Shown here piece after piece: positions 54,626 through 63,112 of a DNA stretch of 64,000 nt. Position numbers and translations under genes: made by a program. Location of the stretch: the NCBI RefSeq assembly GCF_022095675.1, contig NZ_JAHYSG010000025.1:1-64000 (forward strand), given 5' to 3'. The notes beneath the pieces are model-generated. The model was not told the origin of the DNA and did no database searches. It saw only the letters and a list, made by a program, of their open reading frames with translations. Source of the stretch: Dactylosporangium sp. AC04546 (GTDB lineage Bacteria > Actinomycetota > Actinomycetes > Mycobacteriales > Micromonosporaceae). Each line of letters starts with the position of its first letter. Within the stretch, counting starts at the first letter, position 1.

Positions 54626-55957
54626 ATGGCTGCCGCTACCGCTCGGTCCGCTCGCGACCCGTTCATCGACCTGCTGCGGGTGGTCTCGATGGCTGTCGTG
54701 CTGCTCATGCACTGGCTCACGCCGCTGATCACCGTCCGCGACGGTGGCATCCGGGTCGAGATCCTGCCCAGCGGCCCGATCGCGTGGGTGGTGAGCTGGT
54801 TCATCCAGGTCATGCCGGTGATCTTCCTCGCCGGCGGCGTGGCCAACACCGCGGTCGCCACCGCGTACCGCGGCCGCTACGCGCAGTACCTCGCGGTTCG
54901 CGGCGGGCGGCTGGTCGTGCCGGCGGCCGTGCTGGTGGGTGTCGTCGCGCTGGTCGCGACGTCGGCCGGCGCGCTGGGCCACCCGCAGATCGGCCAGGCG
55001 GTGAGCCTGTCGGCGGTGAAGCCACTGTGGTTCCTCGCCGTGTACCTGGTCGTGCTCGCGGTCGCCCCCGCGATGGTGGCGGCGCAGCGGCGCTTCGGCG
55101 CGGCCGTGCCGGTGGCGTTGGCCGTCGCGGCGTTGGCCGTCGATGCGCTGCGCTTCGCCGGACACGAGTGGGTCGTCGTACTCAACTACGCGTTCGTCTG
55201 GCTCTTCGCCCACCAGCTCGGCATCGGCTACGCGCTCGGCGCGCTGCGCCGCGCGCGGTCCCTGACGTTGGCGGCGCTCGGCCTGGCCGCCGTGGCCACC
55301 TGCGTGTTCATGGTGGCCGCTGGACCGTACCCGCCCTCGATGATCGGGCTGAGCGACGTACCGGTATCGAACCTCGCGCCACCGACGGGTGCGCTGGTGG
55401 CGCTGGCGGTCGCCCAGTTCGCCGCGATCACCTGGCTCGCCCGGCGGTTCACCCCGGCACTGACCACCGACCGTTGGCGGCGCTTCCTGGACGACGCCAA
55501 CGCGCCGTTGATGACCGTCTACCTCTGGCACCTGCCGGCCATGGTGCTGCTCGTCGGCGCCGGGCTCCTCCTGCCCGACCTGATCCTGCCCGCCGCCGGC
55601 ATCCACTGGTGGCTCATCCGGCCGCTGTGGCTGGCCAACTGCGCGCTCATCCTGGTCGTGCTGACCCGTCTGTGGCATCGGTTCGAGACGGTCCGGCTGC
55701 CCGCCCTCGGCACCCGGACCGGACCGGCGACCGCCCTCGCCGGCACCGCACTGGCCGCAGCCGCGATCGGCTACGTCTGGCAGCACGGCGCGACGCTCAA
55801 CGGCACCGGCGCGGCCGGCCGGATCGCGGCCGTGCTCGCGCTGGGCTGCTCGCTGGTGCTCCTCGCATACGGCCAGCCCCGCACCCGACGCGACACGCCG
55901 GTGCGGGCGACCGAGCTGAACCTGCACCATCCGATGCACCGCCACCACGGCTCTTGA
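54626..55957 (+). CDS. Acyltransferase 3 family membrane protein
   Basis: 443 residues from ATG 54626 (GTG 54605 also in frame). About ten helices. The family opening is RDPFIDLLRVVSMAVVLLMHW, with the conserved His in LMHW, and the region KPLWFLAVYLVV. Such proteins O-acetylate or acylate cell-surface polysaccharides, or natural products. Gene neighbours give no substrate. Length and architecture fit the family. Confidence 0.86.
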   Translation: MAAATARSARDPFIDLLRVVSMAVVLLMHWLTPLITVRDGGIRVEILPSGPIAWVVSWFIQVMPVIFLAGGVANTAVATAYRGRYAQYLAVRGGRLVVPAAVLVGVVALVATSAGALGHPQIGQAVSLSAVKPLWFLAVYLVVLAVAPAMVAAQRRFGAAVPVALAVAALAVDALRFAGHEWVVVLNYAFVWLFAHQLGIGYALGALRRARSLTLAALGLAAVATCVFMVAAGPYPPSMIGLSDVPVSNLAPPTGALVALAVAQFAAITWLARRFTPALTTDRWRRFLDDANAPLMTVYLWHLPAMVLLVGAGLLLPDLILPAAGIHWWLIRPLWLANCALILVVLTRLWHRFETVRLPALGTRTGPATALAGTALAAAAIGYVWQHGATLNGTGAAGRIAAVLALGCSLVLLAYGQPRTRRDTPVRATELNLHHPMHRHHGS

Positions 55958-56139
55958 CGGCGCGGTCGTCGGCCGAATTGCCAATCACCCACTGAGATGG
56001 CCAGCGGCCAAGGGGGCGCGCGGTCGGCGGCAGCAGCGGACACCGCCTTGCCGCAGGTTGTTCGGCCGGACGAGGTGGTTCGCGCCGGCCTCCTGGACGC
56101 TCGCCATGGCGCTCGGGGTGCTGCTCCTCGTCGCCGCGC
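55958..56139. other. Intergenic region, no gene seen
   Basis: 182 bp between the convergent ends of the acyltransferase and the third MmyB regulator. Short open frames here have no family resemblance. No strong hairpin found. Confidence 0.4.
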
Positions 56140-57018
56140 TCACCGCCGCTGCGCCTTGTCCCGTGTTTCGGTCGAGGTGGTGGCTGCCCAGCTGGCCAGC
56201 AGCCGGAGCGCTTCCTGGGCTGGGCTGCCGGGCTCGGCGTGGTACGCGGTCATGGTCAGGCCCGGGTCGGCGGGGAGCGGCATGGCCTCGAAGCCGAGGC
56301 TGAGCGGCCCGACGACCGGGTGGTGGAACTGTTTGACGCCGGTGTGGTGCAGCCGCACGTTGTGCGCGGCCCAGAGGGTGCGGAAGGTCTCGCTGCGGGT
56401 GGCGAGTTCGCCGACGAGGTCGGTGAGCGCCTTGTCGTACGGGTCGCGGCCGGCCTCGGTGCGCAGCAGCGCGACGGTGGTGTTGGCGGCGTCGTCCCAG
56501 TTCGGGTAGAAGTCCTCGGCGCTGGGGTCGAGGAAGCAGTACCGGGCCAGGTTGACCGGCCGGTCCGGGCCGGCGAACGCCGTGCTGTAGAGGGCCTCGC
56601 CGAGCGGGTTGACGGCCAGGATGTCGAGGCGGCCGTTGCGCACGAAGGTCGGGGCGTCGGTCATCGAATCGAGCAGCTGTTGTACGGCGGGTCGGACCTG
56701 ATGCCGTGCCGGGCGGCGGCGGACGCGTGGTGTGGTGTTGGCGGCGCGCGCGAGGTCGCGCAGGTGGGCGCATTCGGCCTCGTCGAGCTGCAGGGCGCGG
56801 GCGATGGCCTCCAGGACGCTGTCGGAGACGCCGCTGAGGTTGCCGCGCTCCAGCCGGACGTAGTAGTCGGGGCTGACCCCGGCCAGGAGCGCGACCTCGG
56901 CCCGGCGCAGGCCGGGCACCCGGCGGCTGCCGCCGTACTGCGGCAGCCCGGCCTGCTCGGGGGTCAGCCTGGCGCGGCGGGTGGCCAGGAACTCGCGCAC
57001 CTCGGCCCGGTTGTCCAT
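56140..57018 (-). CDS. XRE regulator with MmyB-like ligand-binding domain (copy 3)
   Basis: 292 residues from ATG 57018. N-terminal helix-turn-helix RAEVALLAGVSPDYYVRLERGNLSGVSDSVLEAIARALQLDEAE, nearly the same as copy 1 (5800-6654), then the MmyB-like domain (FVRNGRLDILAVNPLGEALYS, CFLDPSAEDFYPNWDDA, AAHNVRLHHTGVKQFHHPVVG). Divergent from an MFS exporter over 102 bp that contain GGTGCTGGCATTACC. It probably controls the exporter and the CMD/dehydrogenase/aldo-keto reductase genes after it. Confidence 0.88.
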   Translation of the reverse strand: MDNRAEVREFLATRRARLTPEQAGLPQYGGSRRVPGLRRAEVALLAGVSPDYYVRLERGNLSGVSDSVLEAIARALQLDEAECAHLRDLARAANTTPRVRRRPARHQVRPAVQQLLDSMTDAPTFVRNGRLDILAVNPLGEALYSTAFAGPDRPVNLARYCFLDPSAEDFYPNWDDAANTTVALLRTEAGRDPYDKALTDLVGELATRSETFRTLWAAHNVRLHHTGVKQFHHPVVGPLSLGFEAMPLPADPGLTMTAYHAEPGSPAQEALRLLASWAATTSTETRDKAQRR

Positions 57019-57054
57019 GCTCCTGACGGTACGGCTGCCGGCGCCGGCGAGGGG

Positions 57055-57069
57055 GGTGCTGGCATTACC
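57055..57069. promoter_or_regulatory. Candidate MmyB-type operator (site B)
   Basis: GGTGCTGGCATTACC matches the GGTnCTG-N-CAnnACC pattern of site A. It is about 36 bp from the regulator start and 51 bp from the MFS start, centrally placed for control of both. Confidence 0.55.
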
Positions 57070-57120
57070 TGCTTCAGCAAACCCTCCCACCGGCCCCGCG
57101 TCGCCGGTTGTATGGGTGTC

Positions 57121-58545
57121 ATGACCGACGCATCCCGTTCAGCACCGCGATCTGCGGGCGGCACCCTTGCGGTCGCCGCCGCTGGGACCGCGCTGGTCCT
57201 CGTGGCGTTCACGGCGCCCCTCGCCACGCTGCCGGCCACGGCCGCAGCGGTGCACGCGGGGCCTGGCGGGCAGGCGTGGATCCTCAGCGGGATGAGCGTC
57301 GGCTGCGCAGCGGGGCTGCTGGGCGCCGGTGCGCTCGGCGACGACCACGGCCGCCGCCGCACGCTGCTGGCCGGAGTGCTGCTGCTGGCCGCGGCGTCGC
57401 TGCTCGGCGCCGCCGCCCCGGACGCGCTGGTGCTGATCGTGGCGCGCATCCTGCAGGGCCTCGGCGGGGCCGCGATCCTCGCCTGCAGTCTCGGTCTGAT
57501 CGGGCACGTATACCCGGACGGCCCGCAGCGGGCACGAGCTACCGGCATCTGGGGTGCGGCGCTCGGCGCCGGCGTCGCGGCCGGGCCGTTCCTGGCGCTC
57601 GGGCTGCAGGCGGTCGGTGGCTGGCGGGTGCTGTACGTGGCGACCGCGCTCGCCGCGCTGCTGCTGTGCGTGGCGGGCCGGGTGTGGCTGCCGGCGTCGC
57701 CGCCGGCCCGTCGCCGCCCGGTCGACGTGGCCGGGACGGTGCTGCTCGGGCTGGGTCTGGCGGTGGTGCTGGCCGGACTCGTGCAGGGCCGCACCGGCTG
57801 GACCGGGCCGCTGACGCTCGGACTGTTCACCGCGGGGCTGCTGCTGGTGGCCGGGTTCGTGGTGGTGGAGCACCGCCGGGCGGATGCGATGTTCGACCTG
57901 ACGCTGCTGGGCCGCCGCGATTTCACCGCCGCGCTCGTCGCCGCGCTCGCGGCCGGGGCCGGCGTGCTGTCCCTCGCCTCGTTCACGCCGATCATCGTCG
58001 AACGCGGACTCGGCGGTAGCGCCCTCGCGGGCGTTGCGGCGATGCTGGCCTGGTCGGGGCTCAGCGCGCTGACACCCTTGGCGGCGGGTCGCCTCTCGCG
58101 GTGGATCACGCCGCGTGGGCAGCTGGTCGCCGGTTTGCTCGGCTGTGCGGCCGGGCAGCTGGCGCTCATGGGGTTGCACCCGCACAGCCCGGTCGCCCGG
58201 CTGCTGCCCGGCCTGCTGCTCGCGGGGGCCGCCAACGGGGTACTCAACGCCGCGCTGGGCCGCCAGGCGGTCTCCAGCGTGCCGGCCGACCGGACCGCGA
58301 TGGGCAGCGGCGCCAACAACACCGCCCGCTACCTGGGCTCGGCGATCGGCCTCGCCCTGGTGACCGTTCTGATCAGCCACGGCACCACCCCGCCGGCGGT
58401 CCTCGCCGGCTGGAACCACGCGGTCCTGGCCACGGCCGCCTGCTCCCTCGCGGGCGCGCTGATCGTCCTGTTCACCCGCGACCGTGCCACCACCGTCCCG
58501 GGCCCGGCCCGTCGGCGACTCGAGCCGGCCGCCCAGGCCAGCTGA
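57121..58545 (+). CDS. MFS multidrug exporter, DHA2 (14-TM)-like
   Basis: 474 residues from ATG 57121 (ATG 57112 possible). About 14 hydrophobic helices. Motif A-type loop GALGDDHGRRRTLLAG after helix 2, motif C-type helix GAALGAGVAAGPFLALGLQ near residue 145, typical of proton-coupled antiporters. It exports lipophilic compounds or drugs. Divergent from the third MmyB regulator with a shared operator, and followed by CMD, alcohol dehydrogenase and aldo-keto reductase genes. Confidence 0.88.
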   Translation: MTDASRSAPRSAGGTLAVAAAGTALVLVAFTAPLATLPATAAAVHAGPGGQAWILSGMSVGCAAGLLGAGALGDDHGRRRTLLAGVLLLAAASLLGAAAPDALVLIVARILQGLGGAAILACSLGLIGHVYPDGPQRARATGIWGAALGAGVAAGPFLALGLQAVGGWRVLYVATALAALLLCVAGRVWLPASPPARRRPVDVAGTVLLGLGLAVVLAGLVQGRTGWTGPLTLGLFTAGLLLVAGFVVVEHRRADAMFDLTLLGRRDFTAALVAALAAGAGVLSLASFTPIIVERGLGGSALAGVAAMLAWSGLSALTPLAAGRLSRWITPRGQLVAGLLGCAAGQLALMGLHPHSPVARLLPGLLLAGAANGVLNAALGRQAVSSVPADRTAMGSGANNTARYLGSAIGLALVTVLISHGTTPPAVLAGWNHAVLATAACSLAGALIVLFTRDRATTVPGPARRRLEPAAQAS

Positions 58546-58596
58546 GCCGCCACGCTCAAGCTCACCCTCGCTGACCCGCGAAAGGATACGACCATC

Positions 58597-58926
58597 ATGG
58601 CAGCAGACGCCGCACCGTCCGGCGCGCAACGCACGTTCGGCGACTTCGCCCCGGCACTCGTCGACTACACCGACAACGTGCTGTTCGGGCAGGTCTGGGA
58701 GCGGCCCGAACTGGCACCCCGCGACCGCAGCCTCATCACCGTGGCCAGCCTGCTCACCAGCGGCAGCACCGAACAGCTCACCTTCCACCTCGCCAAAGCC
58801 CGCGACAACGGCCTGACCGAGACCGAGCTCATCGAGGCGATCACCCACCTCGCCTTCTACGCCGGCTGGCCCAAGGCGATGTCCGCGATGACCGTAGCCA
58901 AGAACCTGTTCCGAGGAGACAACTGA
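58597..58926 (+). CDS. Carboxymuconolactone decarboxylase family protein
   Basis: 109 residues. Small AhpD/CMD helical fold: VLFGQVWERPELAPRDRSLITVASLLTSGSTEQLTFHLAKARDNGLTETELIEAITHLAFYAGWPKAMSA. The position usually holding Cys in AhpD (CxxC) is absent, so it is of the CMD rather than peroxidase type. AAAGGA precedes the ATG. It overlaps the dehydrogenase by one base (TGATG). Function probably in redox or ring-lactone chemistry, unclear. Confidence 0.88.
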   Translation: MAADAAPSGAQRTFGDFAPALVDYTDNVLFGQVWERPELAPRDRSLITVASLLTSGSTEQLTFHLAKARDNGLTETELIEAITHLAFYAGWPKAMSAMTVAKNLFRGDN

Positions 58927-59948
58927 TGCGCGGCGCCGTCCTGCATGCCCCTGGTGACGTCCGGATCGAGGACCGCCCCGACCCGACGATCACCGCCCCC
59001 ACCGACGCGATCATCCGGCTCACCGCCAGCTGCGTCTGCGGATCGGACCTGTGGCCGTACCGCGGCATCGAACCGGTGCGCGGTCCGTCGCCGATCGGCC
59101 ACGAGTACGTCGGCGTCGTCGAGGCGGTCGGCGCCGACGTCCGGCAGATCACGCCGGGCCAGTTCGTCGTCGGCTCGTTCTTCGCCTCCGACAACACCTG
59201 CGAGATCTGCCGGGCCGGCTACCAGTCCAGCTGCATACACCGCGAGGGCATCGGCGCGCTCGGCGCCCAGGCCGAACTGCTGCGGGTGCCGCTGGCCGAC
59301 GGCACGCTCGTCGCCACCCCGGACCTGCCCTCCGCCGATCTCGTGCCGAGCCTGCTCGCCGCCTCCGACGTGCTCGGCACCGGCTGGTTCGGGGCCGTGG
59401 CCGCCGACGTGCGGCCGGGCAAGACCGTCGCCGTCGTCGGTGACGGCGCCGTCGGGCTGCTCGGCGTCCTCGCGGCCAAGCACTTCGGCGCCGAGCGGAT
59501 CATCGCGATGAGCCGCCATGCCGACCGGCAGAAGCTCGCCCTGGAGTTCGGCGCCACCGACATCGTCACCGAGCGCGGCGACGAGGGTGTCGCCCGGATC
59601 AAGGACCTCACCGGTGGGCTCGGCGCCCACTCGGTCATCGAGGCGGTCGGTACCCAGGAGTCGATGTTGCAGGCCATCCGCTCCACCCGCGCCGGCGGCC
59701 ACGTCGGCTACGTCGGCGTCGCCCACGGCGTCGAACTGCCCGGCGAGGAGCTGTTCTACTCCCACGTGCACCTGCACGGCGGCCCGGCACCGGTGCGCCG
59801 GTTCCTGCCCGAGCTCATCGACCTCATCACCACCCGCGCCATCGACCCCGGTAAGGTCTTCGACCTCACCCTGCCCCTCGATCAGGTCGCCGAGGGCTAC
59901 CGGGCGATGGACGAGCGCCGCGCGATCAAGACCCTGCTGCGGCCCTGA
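58926..59948 (+). CDS. Zinc-dependent alcohol dehydrogenase (MDR family)
   Basis: 340 residues. Catalytic zinc region: CVCGSDLW with Cys near residue 38 and GHEYVGVVEAVG near 60. Structural zinc loop CEICRAGYQSSCIHREG has three Cys visible (one more expected). Cofactor motif VVGDGAVGLLGVLAAK near residue 170. Dehydrogenates an alcohol with NAD(P). Coupled to the CMD gene, followed 21 bp on by an aldo/keto reductase. Confidence 0.9.
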   Translation: MRGAVLHAPGDVRIEDRPDPTITAPTDAIIRLTASCVCGSDLWPYRGIEPVRGPSPIGHEYVGVVEAVGADVRQITPGQFVVGSFFASDNTCEICRAGYQSSCIHREGIGALGAQAELLRVPLADGTLVATPDLPSADLVPSLLAASDVLGTGWFGAVAADVRPGKTVAVVGDGAVGLLGVLAAKHFGAERIIAMSRHADRQKLALEFGATDIVTERGDEGVARIKDLTGGLGAHSVIEAVGTQESMLQAIRSTRAGGHVGYVGVAHGVELPGEELFYSHVHLHGGPAPVRRFLPELIDLITTRAIDPGKVFDLTLPLDQVAEGYRAMDERRAIKTLLRP

Positions 59949-59969
59949 ACCCGACAGAAAGGCAGCGCG

Positions 59970-60938
59970 TTGCAGTACACACGGCTGGGCCGGACGGGCC
60001 TGAAGGTGAGCCGGATCGGGCTCGGCTGCATGAGCTACGGCACCGCGGCGGCCGGCATGCACCAGTGGACCCTCGACGAGGACGCCGCCGCGGCGTTCTT
60101 CCGCCAGGCGGTCGAACTGGGCGTCACGTTCTGGGACACCGCGAACGTGTACCAGGGCGGCACCTCGGAGGAGTTCGTCGGGCGCGCGATCACCCGGTTC
60201 TCCCGGCGGGAGGACATCGTGCTGGCGACCAAGGTCAGCGGGAAGATGCACGACGGGCCCGGCGGCAGCGGCCTGTCCCGCAAGGCCATCCTGGAACAGC
60301 TCGACGCGTCGCTGCGCCGGCTGGGCACCGACTACATCGACGTGTACTACATCCACCGCTTCGATCCGCAGACGCCGGTCGAGGAGACCATGGCCACGCT
60401 GCACACGCTGGTGCAGGCGGGCAAGGTGCGCTACCTCGGGGCGTCGTCGATGTGGGCCTGGCAGTTCGCGAAGCTGCAACACGTCGCGGCGCTGCACGGG
60501 TGGACGCCGTTCGCGGCGATGCAGGACCAGTACAACATCCTCAAACGCGAGGAGGAGCGGGACATGATCCCGATGTGCCTCGACCAGGGCGTCGGCCTCA
60601 CCCCGTACTCCCCCCTCGCGAAGGGCCGGGCGGCCCGGCCCTGGGGTGCGCAGACCGCACGGTCCTCGTCCGACGCCGTTGCCCAGGCGTTCGACCGCGA
60701 TGTCGACCAGCCCGTGGTCGACGCGATCCAGCGGGTCGCCGAGGCCCGCGGCGTGCCGATGGCGCAGGTCGCCCTGGCCTGGGTCCTGAGCAGGCCCGCC
60801 GTCTCCTGCCCGATCGTCGGCGCGACCAGGACGCACCACCTGCAGGACGCCGTAGGAGCCCTCGGCCTCGACCTCACCGACACCGAGATCGCCGAGCTCG
60901 AGGCCCCCTACACCCCGCAGGACAACTACTGGTGGTGA
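59970..60938 (+). CDS. Aldo/keto reductase
   Basis: 322 residues starting at TTG 59970 behind GAAAGG. Motifs: FWDTANVYQGGTSEE (Asp and Tyr), DIVLATKVSGK (Lys), DVYYIHRFDP (His), and PIVGATRTHHLQDAVGALGLDLT near the end. Close in type to the 7156 and 32623 reductases but in another operon. Together with the MFS, CMD and alcohol dehydrogenase it forms an MmyB-linked detoxification or catabolic set. Confidence 0.9.
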   Translation: MQYTRLGRTGLKVSRIGLGCMSYGTAAAGMHQWTLDEDAAAAFFRQAVELGVTFWDTANVYQGGTSEEFVGRAITRFSRREDIVLATKVSGKMHDGPGGSGLSRKAILEQLDASLRRLGTDYIDVYYIHRFDPQTPVEETMATLHTLVQAGKVRYLGASSMWAWQFAKLQHVAALHGWTPFAAMQDQYNILKREEERDMIPMCLDQGVGLTPYSPLAKGRAARPWGAQTARSSSDAVAQAFDRDVDQPVVDAIQRVAEARGVPMAQVALAWVLSRPAVSCPIVGATRTHHLQDAVGALGLDLTDTEIAELEAPYTPQDNYWW

Positions 60939-60962
60939 CGGAGCCGCATGGCGGTGACGCTA

Positions 60963-60978
60963 TTCTATTCGAGTAGAC
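60963..60978. promoter_or_regulatory. Candidate operator TTCTATTCGAGTAGAC
   Basis: A CG-centred near-palindrome 9 bp before the 60988 gene. It shares the TTCTAyTCG-GTAGA pattern with the sites at 62172-62204, so the two nucleoside-hydrolase-like genes probably belong to one regulon (LacI-type geometry). Confidence 0.6.
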
Positions 60979-60987
60979 TTCGCCGCC

Positions 60988-62118
60988 ATGCCCACTCCTG
61001 TCATCACCGTGACCGACCTCTACCACCCGCCCGAGGACCCGGGCGACAACTTCGACCTCGTCCTGCCGTACGGGCTGGACCGGGTCGACCTGCGTGCCGT
61101 CATCCTCGACGTGTCCGTCGAGAAGCGGGAGTCCGTGCGCGCCGGGGTGGAGGGCTACCCCGGCCCCCGCGAGCCGGGCGTCATTCCCGTCACGCAGCTC
61201 AACGCCGTGTTCGGGCGTCAGGTGCCGTACGGCATCTCGCCGTTCGCGCGGATGCGGCACCTCGAGGACACCATGACCGACGTGCCAGCGTTCCAGCAGA
61301 CCGGCGTCGAGCTGCTGCTGGAGACGTTGCGGGCGTCCGGCGAGCCGGTCCATGTCATGTCGTTCGGGTCGGCCCGGCCGATCGCCGTCGCGTTCAACCG
61401 CGACCCCGGCCTCATGCGCGAGAAGGTGGCGCGGATCCACCTGTCGGCCGGGTCGACGACCCTGGACTACCTCGAATGGAACGTCTACCTCGACCCGCTC
61501 GCCGCGATCCGGGTCGTCGACTCCGGCCTGCCGCTGTCGCTGTACCCCTGTGCCACCGACGTCGACTGCTACAGCTACGGCGAGCACAACACGCTGTGGT
61601 GGTTCGAGGACCTGGCCTGGATCGAGGAGCTGCATCCGGCGCTGCGCCGGTACCTGACCTACGGGCTCGGCGGGTCGGCCCGGATCGACTTCCTGCGGGC
61701 GCTCGACGAGGAGGCGCCCGACGAGGTCAAGCGGGTCGTGTACGGCCGCCGGCACGCGGTCTGGGAGACGGCGGCCTGGATGCAGGTGTCCGGCTCGCTG
61801 CTCGTCCGGCACGCGGACGGCAGCCACGAGATCGTCGCGCGGGAGCGGCTCGCCGCCGGCGACGTGGTGATCCCGAACGAGCAGGTTCCCTGCCGGGCCC
61901 GGACGCACCGGTCCGGCCTGTACACGTTCGAGCTCACGGACGAGCCGGGGACCACGACGGTGTTCCGGCGGGGCGACCCCTACGTCTACGAGCGCGCGCT
62001 GCGTGAGGCCCTGCCCCGGCTGTACCGCTCGTTCGTGCCGCAGGCCTGGCTGGGCTCGACGACCGGGCCGGTGCGGGACGCGCAGCCCGTGCGGTACGCC
62101 GGCCCGATGGCCGGGTAG
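60988..62118 (+). CDS. Nucleoside-hydrolase-superfamily-like protein
   Basis: 376 residues. The chain starts TPVITVTDLYHPPEDPGDNFDL, where the usual IunH motif DxDxxxDD is altered to TDLYHPPEDPGDNFD, suggesting a distant or degenerate member of the family. Later HVMSFGSARPIAVAFNRDP and GSARIDFLRAL are recognisable. The C-terminal 100 residues go beyond the common IunH length. It shares an operator motif with the true IunH-type gene downstream and the ABC binding protein, so a role in nucleoside or related glycoside use is likely; the residue changes leave activity unsure. Confidence 0.65.
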   Translation: MPTPVITVTDLYHPPEDPGDNFDLVLPYGLDRVDLRAVILDVSVEKRESVRAGVEGYPGPREPGVIPVTQLNAVFGRQVPYGISPFARMRHLEDTMTDVPAFQQTGVELLLETLRASGEPVHVMSFGSARPIAVAFNRDPGLMREKVARIHLSAGSTTLDYLEWNVYLDPLAAIRVVDSGLPLSLYPCATDVDCYSYGEHNTLWWFEDLAWIEELHPALRRYLTYGLGGSARIDFLRALDEEAPDEVKRVVYGRRHAVWETAAWMQVSGSLLVRHADGSHEIVARERLAAGDVVIPNEQVPCRARTHRSGLYTFELTDEPGTTTVFRRGDPYVYERALREALPRLYRSFVPQAWLGSTTGPVRDAQPVRYAGPMAG

Positions 62119-62171
62119 CCGGCCCGTGCCTTGTTGATCTGACGGAGCCGTGTTCCCCCTTGCACGGGCGC

Positions 62172-62204
62172 GTTCTACCGGAGTAGATTCTACTCGCGTA
62201 GAAC
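62172..62204. promoter_or_regulatory. Tandem TTCTAC-N4-GTAGA operators
   Basis: TTCTACCGGAGTAGAT (62173-62188) directly abuts TTCTACTCGCGTAGAA (62188-62203), each with 5-6 bp arms about a 4-bp centre. The pair also nests GAGTAGATTCTACTC at 62181-62195. They lie 17-48 bp before the IunH start; a LacI-family repressor is the likely ligand-responsive binder. Confidence 0.7.
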
Positions 62205-62219
62205 AGTGAGAGGTTACGA

Positions 62220-63089
62220 GTGAATCAATCGAACGTGACGTTCGTCCTGGACACCGACATCGGCACGGACGTCGACGACGTCCTGGCACTCGCGGTCGGC
62301 CTCGGCTCGCCCGAGCTGACCATCGCGGCGGTGACGACGGTCTACGGGGACGTGCACCTGCGGGCCCGGCTGGCCGCCCACACGCTCGCCACCGCGGGGG
62401 TGGCCGCGCCGCCGGTCGTGCCCGGCATCGAGCAACCGCGCTCGGGCCGCCCGGTCTGGTGGGCCGGCCACGAGGGCAAGCACCTGCCGGCATCCGCGCA
62501 CCTGTGGCAGCCGCCGGCGCTCGACCCCATCGGCGTCCTCGCCGCGGCGCCGGTCGTCGCGGCGATCGGCCCGCTGACGAACCTGGCCGCGGCGCTCGAC
62601 CGGCCGCAGCACGGGATCGGGCGCATCGCCGTGATGGGCGGCGAGTTCCGCGACGGCGTGGTCGAGCACAACATGCGGTGCGACATCGCCGCCGCCGAGG
62701 TCGTGTTCGACTCGGGAACGCCGCTGACCGTGGTCGGTCTGGACCAGACCGAACGACTGCGCATCACCGCGGCGACCCTCGACCGGCTGCGCAACGGCTC
62801 CGCGCTCAGTTCGTTGCTGGAGACGGAGATCCGCGAGTTCTGGGCCTTCGCCGGGCAGGACTTCAACGTCCCGCACGACCCGATCGTGATCGTCGCCCTC
62901 GCCCGGCCGGAGCTGTTCGAGGTCAGGCGCGGCCGGATCCGCATCGACGCGGACGGCCCGAGCGCGGGCCGCACGACGTTCGAGCCGGACGATGCCGGCC
63001 CCCACGACGTCGTCGTCGACTTCGATCTCGACGGCGTCGCCGAGGAGATCACGTCTCGGCTGATCCGGGCGACGTCCCTGTCTGCATGA
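62220..63089 (+). CDS. Inosine-uridine-preferring nucleoside hydrolase family protein
   Basis: 289 residues from GTG 62220. N-terminal calcium-binding signature LDTDIGTDVDDVLAL at residues 10-24. AAIGPLTNLAAAL near residue 120 and GGEFRDGVVEHNMRCDIAAAEVVFDSG (equivalent of the family N-x-x-x-D-P segment) are consistent. PHDPIVIVALARPELF near residue 220 has the active-site His-Asp. It cleaves N-glycosidic bonds of nucleosides to ribose and base. Followed by an ABC binding protein 23 bp on. Confidence 0.9.
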   Translation: MNQSNVTFVLDTDIGTDVDDVLALAVGLGSPELTIAAVTTVYGDVHLRARLAAHTLATAGVAAPPVVPGIEQPRSGRPVWWAGHEGKHLPASAHLWQPPALDPIGVLAAAPVVAAIGPLTNLAAALDRPQHGIGRIAVMGGEFRDGVVEHNMRCDIAAAEVVFDSGTPLTVVGLDQTERLRITAATLDRLRNGSALSSLLETEIREFWAFAGQDFNVPHDPIVIVALARPELFEVRRGRIRIDADGPSAGRTTFEPDDAGPHDVVVDFDLDGVAEEITSRLIRATSLSA

Positions 63090-63112
63090 CCCTTCTCGAA
63101 GGAGACACCCCC

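Noticed and set aside
62122..62169. GCCCGTGC/GCACGGGC inverted repeat after the 60988 gene as terminator
   Set aside because: 32-bp loop is too long for a confident intrinsic terminator and it lies close to the operator cluster.
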